64,000 nt of DNA. Origin: Triglochin maritima. Lineage: Eukaryota; Streptophyta; Magnoliopsida; Alismatales; Juncaginaceae. The translations under genes were made by a program, and so were the position numbers. The notes beneath the pieces are model-generated. The model was not told where the DNA came from. It saw nothing but the letters and a program-made list of their open reading frames with translations, and searched no databases. Below are positions 37,041 to 48,881 of the stretch, piece by piece. The DNA lies in assembly GCA_963682175.1 (NCBI GenBank), contig OY821793.1:25813493-25877492 (forward strand). Direction: 5' to 3'. The number at the start of each line of letters is the position of its first letter. Within the stretch, counting starts at the first letter, position 1.

Positions 37041-40000
37041 CTAAGGCTCACCTAAGGTCCACTCAGGCCGTTGCATGGGACAAACGATGCGGCAGCTTCC
37101 ACATTGCCCGCGGGCAACACCCATGGACTTCCAAACGCGTTTTGGAAGCGAATGGGCTAGGCAACAACCGTGGGAACCCAAGCATGGGCACGAGCAACGT
37201 CCCAGAGAACTTTCCCCACGAGAAACCCCCATTCCCTTCAGGACGCGTTCGGAAGTGCATGGGAAGGCAACAACCTTGGGCAACCGAGCACGTCGAAGAG
37301 CAACGTCCACAGGCACCTTGGTCTTTGCCCACGAGCAACCCCCATTTCACCACAAGTGCACTTTCACTTCGAAACGTGTTTTGGAAGCGAATGCCGCAGG
37401 CCACTGCCGCGAGCACACACTAGGCCCTAGCGTGGCGCTGACATGCCAACTATGACAACACTAGGCTAGTGTCCATCGCCCGACCGCCAAATCACTCCGA
37501 GATGGGTGCGCCTCGTAGATAACGCGGATGCATATGTGGGGTCCTATGTTCCATAAACCTTGGTTGGGCCGCCTAAAGACCACTTAGAAACTAGGTGTGG
37601 GGCAGGCCACATGCCCCGCGTGGAGCTGGCCAAAGGCCACTCCGTCGCCACCCTGCAGGCCAACACCAAATCGGCTGCGCCTCGAGCATCCGACCTCCAA
37701 ATCGAGCGTTCTAACTTGCATCACGTAGACAATTCATCCCTCTATCGGCCCCTAAAATTTCAGAGCAAACGCCCAAGTATTCGGGGTCGCGCCACCTCCA
37801 AGAAGACGTAGCTCCCTACCAGCCACGCCCCCACATCATCAGCATTCTTCATCTCATCGCGCCTCGCCCTACATACATCTAAATCGGGCATTCTAAGAGG
37901 AGTTACCCATCCACCCCTCCTCACTATGTGCTCGGGTGCCCAAATATAGACTAAGGCTCACCTAAGGTCCACTCAGGCCATTGCTTGGGACAAATGATGC
38001 GGTAGCTTCCACTTTGCCCGCGGGCAACACCCATGGACTTCCAAACGCGTTTTGGAAGCGAATAGGGTAGGCAACAACCGTGGGAACCCAAGCATGGGCA
38101 CGAGCAACGTCCCAAAGAACTTTCCCCACGAGAAACCCCCATTCACTTCCGGACGCGTTCGGAAGTGCACAGGAAGGCAACAACCTTGGGCAACCGAGCA
38201 CGTCGAAGAGCAACGTCCACAGGCACCTTGGTCTTTGCCCACGAGCAACCCCCATTTCACCTACAAGTGCACTTTCACTTCGAAACGTGTTTTGGAAGCG
38301 AATGCCGCAGGCCACTGCCGCGAGCACACACTAGGCCCTAGCGTGGCGCTGAAATGCCAACTATGACAACACTAGGCTAGTGTCCATCGCCCGACCGCCA
38401 AATCACTCCGAGATGGGTGCGCCTCGTAGATAACGCGGATGGATATGTGGGGTCCTAAGTTCCATAAACCTTGGTTGGGCCGCCTAAAGACCACTTAGAA
38501 ACTAGGTGTGGGGCTGGCCACATGCCACGCGTGGAGCTGGCCAAAGGCCACTCCGTCGCCACCCTGCAGGCCAACACCAAATCGGCTGCGCCTCGAGCAT
38601 CCGACCTCTAAATCGAGCGTTCTAACTTGCATTACGTAGAACATTCATCCCTCTATCGGCCCCTAAAAGTTTAGAGCAAACGCCCAAGTATTCAGGGTCG
38701 GGCCTCCTCCAAGAAGAAGTAGCTCCCTACCACCCACGCCCCCACATCATAAGCATTCTTCATCTCATCACGCCTCGCCCTACATACATCTAAATCGGGC
38801 ATTCTAAGAGGAGTTACCCATCCACTCCTCCTCACTATGTGCTCGGGTGCCCAAATATAGACTAAGGCTCACCTAAGGTCCACTCAGGCCATTGCTTGGG
38901 ACAAATGATGCGGTAGCTTCCACTTTGCCCGCGGGCAACACCCATGGACTTCCAAACGCGTTTTGGAAGCGAATGGGGTAGGCAACAACCGTGGGAACCC
39001 AAGCATGGGCACGAGCAACGTCCCAAAGAACTTTCCCCACGAGAAACCCCCATTCACTTCCGGACGCGTTCGGAAGTGCACGGGAAGGCAACAACCTTGG
39101 GCAACCGAGCACGTCGAAGAGCAACGTCCACAGGCACCTTGGTCTTTGCCCACGAGCAACCCCCATTTCACCTACAAGTGCGCTTTCACTTCGAAACGTG
39201 TTTTGGAAGCGAATGCCGTAGGCCACTGCCGCGAGCACACACTAGGCCCTAGCGTGGCGCTGAAATGCCAACTATGACAACACTAGGCTAGTGTCCATCG
39301 CCCGACCGCCAAATCACTCCGAGATGGGTGCACCTCGTAGATAACGCGGACGGATATGTGGGGTCCTAAGTTCCATAAACCTTGGTTGGGCCGCCTAAAG
39401 ACCACTTAGAAACTAGGTGTGGGGCTGGCCACATGCCACGCGTGGAGCTGGCCAAAGGCCACTCCGTCGCCACCCGGCAGGCCAACACCAAATCGGCTGC
39501 GCCTCGAGCATCCGACCTCTAAATCGAGGGTTCTAACATGCATTACGTAGACAATTCATCCCTCTATCTGCCCCGAAAATATCAGAGCAAACGCCCAAGT
39601 ATTCGGGGTCGCGCCTCCTCCAAGAAAACGTAGCTCCCTACCAGCCACGCCCCCACATCATCAGCATTCTTCATGTCATCGCGCCTCGCCCTACATACAT
39701 CTAAATCGGGTATTCTAAGAGGATTTACCCATCCACTCCTCCGCACTATGTGGTCGGGTGCCCAAATATATACTAAGGCTCACCTAAGGTCCACTCAGGC
39801 CATTGCTTGGGACAAACGATGCGGCAGCTTCCACTTTGCCTGCGGGCAACACCCATGGACTTCCAAACGCGTTTTGGAAGCGAATGGGCTAGGCAACAAC
39901 CGTGGGAACCCAAGCATGGGCACGAGCAACGTCCCAGAGAACTTTCCCCACGAGAAACCCCCATTCCCTTCAGGACGCGTTCGGAAGTGCATGGGAAGGC

Positions 40001-40682
40001 AACAACCTTGGGCAACCGAGCACGTCGAAGAGCAACGTCCACAGGCACCTTGGTCTTTGCCCACGAGCAACCCCCATTTCACCACAAGTGCACTTTCACT
40101 TCGAAACGTGTTTTGGAAGCGAATGCCGCAGGCCACTGCCGCGAGCACACACTAGGCCCTAGCGTGGCGCTGACATGCCAACTATGACAACACTTGGCTA
40201 GTGTCCATCGCCCGACCGCCAAATCACTCCGAGATGGGTGCGCCTCGTAGATAACGCGGATGCATATGTGGGGTCCTATGTTCCATAAACCTTGGTTGGG
40301 CCGCCTAAAGACCACTTAGAAACTAGGTGTGGGGCTGGCCACATGCCACGCGTGGAGCTGGCCAAAGGCCACTCCGTCGCCACCCTGCAGGCCAACACCA
40401 AATCGGCTGCGCCTCGAGCATCCGACCTCCGAATCGAGCGTTCTAACTTGCATTAGGTATACAATTCATCCCTCTATCTGCCCCTAAAATTTCAGAGCAA
40501 ACGCCCAAGTATTCGAGGTCGCGCCTCCTCCAAGAAGACGTAGCTCCCTACCAGCCACACCCCCACATCATCAGCATTCTTCATCTCATCGCGCCTCGCC
40601 CTACATACATCTAAATCGGGCATTCTAAGAGGAGTTACCCATCCACTCCTCCTCACTATGTGCTCGGGTGCCCAAATATAGA
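37041..40682. repeat. Diverged zone, second part (M41-M44)
   Basis: M41-M42 repeat M37-M38 at an offset of 3641 bp, including CCGTTGCATGGG, CACATTGCCC, GAATAGGG and the M38-type tail with TCAGGGTCGGG and AAGAAGAAGTAG. M43 and M44 do not simply repeat M39 and M40. M44 (39773) is a head of the M41 type with TGCCTGCGGG. It is preceded by a tail with GGATTTACCC, GTGGTCGGG and ATATATACTAAGG. Confidence 0.82.
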
Positions 40683-43600
40683 CTAAGGCTCACCTAAGGT
40701 CCACTCAGGCCATTGCTTGGGACAAACGATGCGGCAGCTTCCACTTTGCCCGCGGGCAACACCCATGGACTTCCAAACGTGTTTTGGAAGCGAATGGGGT
40801 AGGAAACAACCGTGGGAACCCAAGCATGGGCACGAGCCACGTCCCAAAGAACTTTCCCCACGAGAAACCCCCATTCCCTTCCGGACGCGTTCGGAAGTGC
40901 ACGGGAAGGCAACAACCTTGGGCAACCGAGCACGTCGAAGAGCAACGTCCACAGGCACCTTGGTCTTTGCCCACGAGCAACCTCCATTTCACCTACAAGT
41001 GCGCTTTCACTTCCAAACGTGTTTTGGAAGCGAATGCCGCAGGCCACTGCCGCGAGCACACAATAGGCCCTAGCGTGGCGCTGACATGCCAACTATGACA
41101 ACACTAGGCTAGTGTCCATCGCCCGACCGCCAAATCACTCCGAGATGGGTGCGCCTCGTAGATAACGTGGATGGATATGTGGGGTCCTATGTTCCATAAA
41201 CCGTGGTTGGGCCGCCAAAAGACCACTTAGAAACTAGGTGTGGGGCTGGCCACATGCCACGCGTGGAGCTGGCCAAAGGCCACTCCGTCGCCACCCTGCA
41301 GGCCAACACCAAATCGGCGGCGCCTCGAGCATCCGTCCTCCAAATCAAGCGTTCTAACTTGCATTAGGTAGACAATTCATCCCTCTATCTGCCCCTAAAA
41401 TTTCAGAGCAAACTCCCAAGTATTCGGGGTCGCGCCTCCTCCAAGAAGACGTAGCTCCCTACCAGCCACACCCCCACATCATCAGCATTCTTCATCTCAT
41501 CGCGCCTCGCCCTACATACATCTAAATCGGGCATTCTAAGAGGAGTTACCCATACACTCCTACTCACTATGTGCTCGGGTGCCCAAATATAGACTAAGGC
41601 TCACCTAAGGTCCACTCAGGCCATTGCTTGGGACAAACGATGCGGCAGCTTCCACTTTGCCCGCGGGCAACACCCATGGACTTCCAAACGTGTTTTGGAA
41701 GCGAATGGGGTAGGAAACAACCGTGGGAACCCAAGCATGGGCACGAGCCACGTCCCAAAGAACTTTCCCCACGAGAAACCCCCATTCCCTTCCGGACGCG
41801 TTCGGAAGTGCACGGGAAGGCAACAACCTTGGGCAACCGAGCACGTCGAAGAGCAACGTCCACAGGCACCTTGGTCTTTGCCCACGAGCAACCTCCATTT
41901 CACCTACAAGTGCGCTTTCACCTCCAAACGTGTTTTGGAAGCGAATGCCGCAGGCCACTGCCGCGAGCACACACTAGGCCCTAGCGTGGCGCTGAAATGC
42001 CAACTATGACAACACTAGGCTAGTGTCCATCGCCCGACCGCCAAATCACTCCGAGATGGGTGCACCTCGTAGATAACGCGGACGGATATGTGGGGTCCTA
42101 AGTTCCATAAACCTTGGTTGGGCCGCCTAAAGACCACTTAGAAACTAGGTGTGGGGCTGGCCACATGCCACGCGTGGAGCTGGCCAAAGGCCACTCCGTC
42201 GCCACCCGGCAGGCCAACACCAAATCGGCTGCGCCTCGAGCATCCGACCTCTAAATCGAGGGTTCTAACATGCATTACGTAGACAATTCATCCCTCTATC
42301 TGCCCCTAAAATATCAGAGCAAAAGCCCAAGTATTCGGGGTCGCGCCTCCTCCAAGAAAACGTAGCTCCCTACCAGCCACGCCCCCACATCATCAGCATT
42401 CTTCATGTCATCGCGCCTCGCCCTACATACATCTAAATCGGGTATTCTAAGAGGATTTACCCATCCACTCCTCCGCACTATGTGGTCGGGTGCCCAAATA
42501 TAGACTAAGGCTCACCTAAGGTCCACTCAGGCCATTGCTTGGGACAAACGATGCGGCAGCTTCCACTTTGCCTGCGGGCAACACCCATGGACTTCCAAAC
42601 GTGTTTTGGAAGCGAATGGGGTAGGCAACAACCGTGGGAACCCAAGCATGGGCATGAGCCACGTCCCAAAGAACTTTCCCCATGAGAAACCCCCATTCCC
42701 TTCCGGACGCGTTCGGAAGTGCACGGGAAGGCAACAACCTTGGGCAACCGAGCACGTCGAAGAGCAACGTCCACAGGCACCTTGGTCTTTGCCCACGAGC
42801 AACCTCCATTTCACCTACAAGTGCGCTTTTACTTCCAAACGTGTTTTGGAAGCGAATGCCGCAGGCCACTGCCGCGAGCACACACTAGGCCCTAGCGTGG
42901 CGCTGACATGCCAACTATGACAACACTAGGCTAGTGTCCATCGCCCGACCGCCAAATCACTCCGAGATGGGTGCGCCTCGTAGATAACGCGGATGGATAT
43001 GTGGGGTCCTAAGTTCCATAAACCGTGGTTGGGCCGCCTAAAGACCACTTAGAAACTAGGTGTGGGGCTGGCCACATGCCACGCGTGGAGCTGGCCAAAG
43101 GCCACTCCGTCGCCACCCTGCAGGCCAACACCAAATCGGCGGCGCCTCGAGCATCCGTCCTTTAAATCAAGCGTTCTAACTTGCATTAGGTAGACAATTC
43201 ATCCCTCTATCTGCCCCTAAAATTTCAGAGCAAACGCCCAAGTATTCGGGGTCGCGCCTCCTCCAAGAAGACGTAGCTCCCTACCAGCCACACCCCCACA
43301 TCATCAGCATTCTTCATCTCATCGCGCCTCGCCCTACATACATCTAAATCGGGCATTCTAAGAGGAGTTACCCATCCACTCCTCCTCACTATGTGCTCGA
43401 TTGCCCAAATATAGACTAAGGCTCACCTAAGGTCCACTCAGGCCATTGCTTGGGACAAACGATGCGGCAGCTTCCACTTTGCCCGCGGGCAACACCCATG
43501 GACTTCCAAACGTGTTTTGGAAGCGAATGGGGTAGGCAACAACCGTGGGAACCCAAGCATGGGCACGAGCCTCGTCCCAAAGAACTTTCCCCATGAGAAA

Positions 43601-44326
43601 CCCCCATTCCCTTCCTGACGCGTTCGGAAGTGCACGGGAAGGCAACAACCTTGGGCAACCGAGCACGTCGAAGAGCAACGTCCACAGGCACCTTGGTCTT
43701 TGCCCACGAGCAACCTCCATTTCACCTACAAGTGCGCTTTCACTTCCAAACGTGTTTTGGAAGCGAATGCCGCAGGCCACTGCCGCGAGCACACACTAGG
43801 CCCTAGCGTGGCGCTGACATGCCAACTATGACAACACTAGGCTAGTGTCCATCGCCCGACCGCCAAATCACTCCGAGATGGGTGCGCCTCGTAGATAACG
43901 CGGATGGATATGTGGGGTCCTAAGTTCCATAAACCGTGGTTGGGCCACCTAAAGACCACTTAGAAACTAGGTGTGGGGCTGGCCACATGCCACGCGTGGA
44001 GCTGGCCAAAGGCCACTCCGTCGCCACCCTGCAGGCCAACACCAAATCGGCGGCGCCTCGAGTATCCGTCCTCCAAATCAAGCGTTCTAACTTGCATTAG
44101 GTAGACAATTCATCCGTCTATCTGCCCCTAAAATTTCAGAGCAAACTCCCAAGTATTTGGGGTCGCGCCTCCTCCAAGAAGACGTAGCTCCCTACCAGCC
44201 ACACCCCCACATCATCAGCATTCTTCATCTCATCGCGCCTCGCCCTACATACATCTAAATCGGGCATTCTAAGAGGAGTTACCCATCCACTCCCCCTCAC
44301 TATGTGCTCGGGTGCCCAAATATAGA
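40683..44326. repeat. Right-hand subfamily begins (M45-M48)
   Basis: Here dyad 1 changes to CGTGT, GAGCCACGTCCC replaces GAGCAACGTCCC, and tails show ATTAGGTAG and CCACACCCCCAC. M45 and M46 share GGAAACAACC. The M46 tail (GACGGATATG, CACCCGGCAGG, CTCTAAATCGAGGG, AAATATCAG, GTGGTCGGG) matches the M43 tail three units earlier. M48 has GAGCCTCGTCCC and TTCCTGACGCG. Confidence 0.85.
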
Positions 44327-46148
44327 CTAAGGCTCACCTAAGGTCCACTCAGGCCATTGCTTGGGACAAACGATGCGGCAGCTTCCACTTTGCCCGCGGG
44401 CAACACCCATGGACTTCCAAACGTGTTTTGGAAGCGAATGGGGTAGGCAACAACCGTGGGAACCCAAGCATGGCCACGAGCAACGTCCCAAAGAACTTTC
44501 CCCACGAGAAACCCCCATTCCCTTCCGGACGCGTTCGGAAGTGCACGGGAAGGCAACAACCTTGGGCAACCGAGCACGTCGAAGAGCAACGTCCACAGGC
44601 ACCTTGGTCTTTGCCCACGAGCAACCTCCATTTCACCTACAAGTGCGCTTTCACTTCCAAACGTGTTTTGGAAGAGAATGCCGCAGGCCACTGCCGCGAG
44701 CACACACTAGGCCCTAGCGTGGCGCTGACATGCCAACTATGACAACACTAGGCTAGTGTCCATCGCCCGACCGCCAAATCACTCCGAGATGGGTGCGCCT
44801 CGTAGATAACGCGGATGGATATGTGGGGTCCTAAGTTCCATAAACCGTGGTTGGGCCGCCTAAAGACCACTTAGAAACTAGGTGTGGGGCTGGCCACATG
44901 CCACGCGTGGAGCTGGCCAAAGGCCACTCCATCGCCACCCTGCAGGCCAACACCAAATCGGCTGCGCCTCGAGCATCCGACCTCTAAATCGAGCGTTCTA
45001 ACTTGCATTACGTAGAACATTCATCCCTCTATCGGCCCCTAAAATTTCAGAGCAAACGCCCAAGTATTCAGGGTCCGGCCTCCTCCAAGAAGACGTAGCT
45101 CCCTACCAGCCACGCCCCCACATCATAAGCATTCTTCATCTCATCACGCCTCGCCCTACATACATCTAAATCGGGCATTCTAAGAGGAGTTACCCATCCA
45201 CTCCTCCTCACTATGTGCTCGGGTGCCCAAATATAGACTAAGGCTCACCTAAGGTCCACTCAGGCCATTGCTTGGGACAAATGATGCGGTAGCTTCCACT
45301 TTGCCCGCGGGAAACACCCATGGACTTCCAAACGCGTTTTGGAAGCGAATGGGGTAGGCAACAACCGTGGGAACCCAAGCATGGGCACGAGCAACGTCCC
45401 AAAGAACTTTCCCCACGAGAAACCCCCATTCACTTCCGGACGCGTTCGGAAGTGCACGGGAAGGCAACAACCTTGGGCAACCGAGCACGTCGAAGAGCAA
45501 CGTCCACAGGCACCTTGGTCTTTGCCCACGAGCAACCTCCATTTCACCTACAAGTGCGCTTTCACTTCCAAACGTGGTTTGGAAGCGAATGCCGCAGGCC
45601 ACTGCCGCGAGCACACACTAGGCCCTAGCGTGGCGCTGACATGCCAACTATGACAACACTAGGCTAGTGTCCATCGCCCGACCGCCAAATCACTCCGAGA
45701 TGGGTGCGCCTCGTAGATAACGCGGATAGATATGTGGGGTCCTAAGTTCCATAAACCGTGGTTGGGCCACCTAAAGACCACTTAGAAACTAGGTGTGGGG
45801 CTGGCCACATGCCACGCGTGGAGCTGGCCAAAGGCCACTCCGTCGCCACCCTGCAGGCCAACACCAAATCGGCGGCGCCTCGAGTATCCGTCCTCCAAAT
45901 CAAGCGTTCTAACTTGCATTAGGTAGACAATTCATCCCTCTATCTGCCCCTAAAATTTCAGAGCAAACTCCCAAGTATTTGGGGTCGCGCCTCCTCCAAG
46001 AAGACGTAGCTCCCTACCAGCCACACCCCCACATCATCAGCATTCTTCATCTCATCGCGCCTCGCCCTACATACATCTAAATCGGGCATTCTAAGAGGAG
46101 TTACCCATCCACTCCTCCTCACTATGTGCTCGGGTGCCCAAATATAGA
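44327..46148. repeat. 2-monomer HOR, copy 1 (M49-M50, 1822 bp)
   Basis: M49 has GCATGGCCACG and GGAAGAGAATG; its tail has CACTCCATCGCC and CTCTAAATCGAGCG. M50 has AAATGATGCGGTAGC, GGGAAACACC and CATTCACTTCCGG, plus a private AACGTGGTTTGG. The same order follows in M51-M52. Confidence 0.85.
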
Positions 46149-47970
46149 CTAAGGCTCACCTAAGGTCCACTCAGGCCATTGCTTGGGACAAACGATGCGG
46201 CAGCTTCCACTTTGCCCGCGGGCAACACCCATGGACTTCCAAACGTGTTTTGGAAGCGAATGGGGTAGGCAACAACCGTGGGAACCCAAGCATGGCCACG
46301 AGCAACGTCCCAAAGAACTTTCCCCACGAGAAACCCCCATTCCCTTCCGGACGCGTTCGGAAGTGCACGGGAAGGCAACAACCTTGGGCAACCGAGCACG
46401 TCGAAGAGCAACGTCCACAGGCACCTTGGTCTTTGCCCACGAGCAACCTCCATTTCACCTACAAGTGCGCTTTCACTTCCAAACGTGTTTTGGAAGAGAA
46501 TGCCGCAGGCCACTGCCGCGAGCACACACTAGGCCCTAGCGTGGCGCTGACATGCCAACTATGACAACACTAGGCTAGTGTCCATCGCCCGACCGCCAAA
46601 TCACTCCGAGATGGGTGCGCCTCGTAGATAACGCGGATGGATATGTGGGGTCCTAAGTTCCATAAACCGTGGTTGGGCCGCCTAAAGACCACTTAGAAAC
46701 TAGGTGTGGGGCTGGCCACATGCCACGCGTGGAGCTGGCCAAAGGCCACTCCATCGCCACCCTGCAGGCCAACACCAAATCGGCTGCGCCTCGAGCATCC
46801 GACCTCTAAATCGAGCGTTCTAACTTGCATTACGTAGAACATTCATCCCTCTATCGGCCCCTAAAATTTCAGAGCAAACGCCCAAGTATTCAGGGTCCGG
46901 CCTCCTCCAAGAAGACGTAGCTCCCTACCAGCCACGCCCCCACATCATAAGCATTCTTCATCTCATCACGCCTCGCCCTACATACATCTAAATCGGGCAT
47001 TCTAAGAGGAGTTACCCATCCACTCCTCCTCACTATGTGCTCGGGTGCCCAAATATAGACTAAGGCTCACCTAAGGTCCACTCAGGCCATTGCTTGGGAC
47101 AAATGATGCGGTAGCTTCCACTTTGCCCGCGGGAAACACCCATGGACTTCCAAACGCGTTTTGGAAGCGAATGGGGTAGGCAACAACCGTGGGAACCCAA
47201 GCATGGGCACGAGCAACGTCCCAAAGAACTTTCCCCACGAGAAACCCCCATTCACTTCCGGACGCGTTCGGAAGTGCACGGGAAGGCAACAACCTTGGGC
47301 AACCGAGCACGTCGAAGAGCAACGTCCACAGGCACCTTGGTCTTTGCCCACGAGCAACCTCCATTTCACCTACAAGTGCGCTTTCACTTCCAAACGTGTT
47401 TTGGAAGCGAATGCCGCAGGCCACTGCCGCGAGCACACACTAGGCCCTAGCGTGGCGCTGACATGCCAACTATGACAACACTAGGCTAGTGTCCATCGCC
47501 CGACCGCCAAATCACTCCGAGATGGGTGCGCCTCGTAGATAACGCGGATAGATATGTGGGGTCCTAAGTTCCATAAACCGTGGTTGGGCCGTCTAAAGAC
47601 CACTTAGAAACTAGGTGTGGGGCTGGCCACATGCCACGCGTGGAGCTGGCCAAAGGCCACTCCGTCGCCACCCTGCAGGCCAACACCAAATCGGCTGCGC
47701 CTCGAGCATCCGACCTCTAAATCGAGCGTTCTAACTTGCATTACGTAGAACATTTATCCCTCTATCGGCCCCTAAAATTTCAGAGCAAACGCCCAAGTAT
47801 TCAGGGTCGGGCCTCCTCCAAGAAGACGTAGCTCCCTACCAGCCACGCCCCCACATCATAAGCATTCTTCATCTCATCACGCCTCGCCCTACATACATCT
47901 AAATCGGGCATTCTAAGAGGAGTTACCCATCCACTCCTCCTCACTATGTGCTCGGGTGCCCAAATATAGA
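46149..47970. repeat. 2-monomer HOR, copy 2 (M51-M52, 1822 bp)
   Basis: This repeats M49-M50 including the rare CACTCCATCGCC. M52 keeps AACGTGTTTTGG where M50 has the G. Confidence 0.85.
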
Positions 47971-48881
47971 CTAAGGCTCACCTAAGGTCCACTCAGGCCA
48001 TTGCTTGGGACAAATGATGCGGTAGCTTCCACTTTGCCCGCGGGAAACACCCATGGACTTCCAAACGCGTTTTGGAAGCGAATGGGGTAGGCAACAACCG
48101 TGGGAACCCAAGCATGGCCACGAGCAACGTCCCAAAGAACTTTCCCCACGAGAAACCCCCATTCCCTTCCGGACGCGTTCGGAAGTGCACGGGAAGGCAA
48201 CAACCTTGGGCAACCGAGCACGTCGAAGAGCAACGTCCACAGGCACCTTGGTCTTTGCCCACGAGCAACCTCCATTTCACCTACAAGTGCGCTTTCACTT
48301 CCAAACGTGTTTTGGAAGAGAATGCCGCAGGCCACTACCGCGAGCACACACTAGGCCCTAGCGTGGCGCTGACATGCCAACTATGACAACACTAGGCTAG
48401 TGTCCATCGCCCGACCGCCAAATCACTCCGAGATGGGTGCGCCTCGTAGATAACGCGGATGGATATGTGGGGTCCTAAGTTCCATAAACCGTGGTTGGGC
48501 CGTCTAAAGACCACTTAGAAACTAGGTGTGGGGCTGGCCACATGCCACGCGTGGAGCTGGCCAAAGGCCACTCCGTCGCCACCCTGCAGGCCAACACCAA
48601 ATCGGCTGCGCCTCGAGCATCCGACCTCTAAATCGAGCGTTCTAACTTGCATTACGTAGAACATTTATCCCTCTATCGGCCCCTAAAATTTCAGAGCAAA
48701 CGCCCAAGTATTCAGGGTCGGGCCTCCTCCAAGAAGACGTAGCTCCCTACCAGCCACGCCCCCACATCATAAGCATTCTTCATCTCATCACGCCTCGCCC
48801 TACATACATCTAAATCGGGCATTCTAAGAGGAGTTACCCATCCACTCCTCCTCACTATGTGCTCGGGTGCCCAAATATAGA
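47971..48881. repeat. Mosaic monomer M53
   Basis: The start matches M52 (AAATGATGCGGTAGC, GGGAAACACC, CCAAACGCG), but from about 48116 it matches M51 (GCATGGCCACG, CATTCCCTTCC, GGAAGAGAATG), and the tail matches the M52 tail (CGTCTAAAGACC, AACATTTATCCC). The switch lies between 48069 and 48117. CCACTACCGCG is a change seen otherwise only near the right edge (M70). Confidence 0.8.

Noticed and set aside
39673..40155. A 160-codon open frame, longer than any other
   Set aside because: It arises because point changes in the M43 tail and the start of M44 remove in-frame stops, such as ATATATACTAAGG for ATATAGACTAAGG. The neighbouring copies are closed. This is a chance extension.
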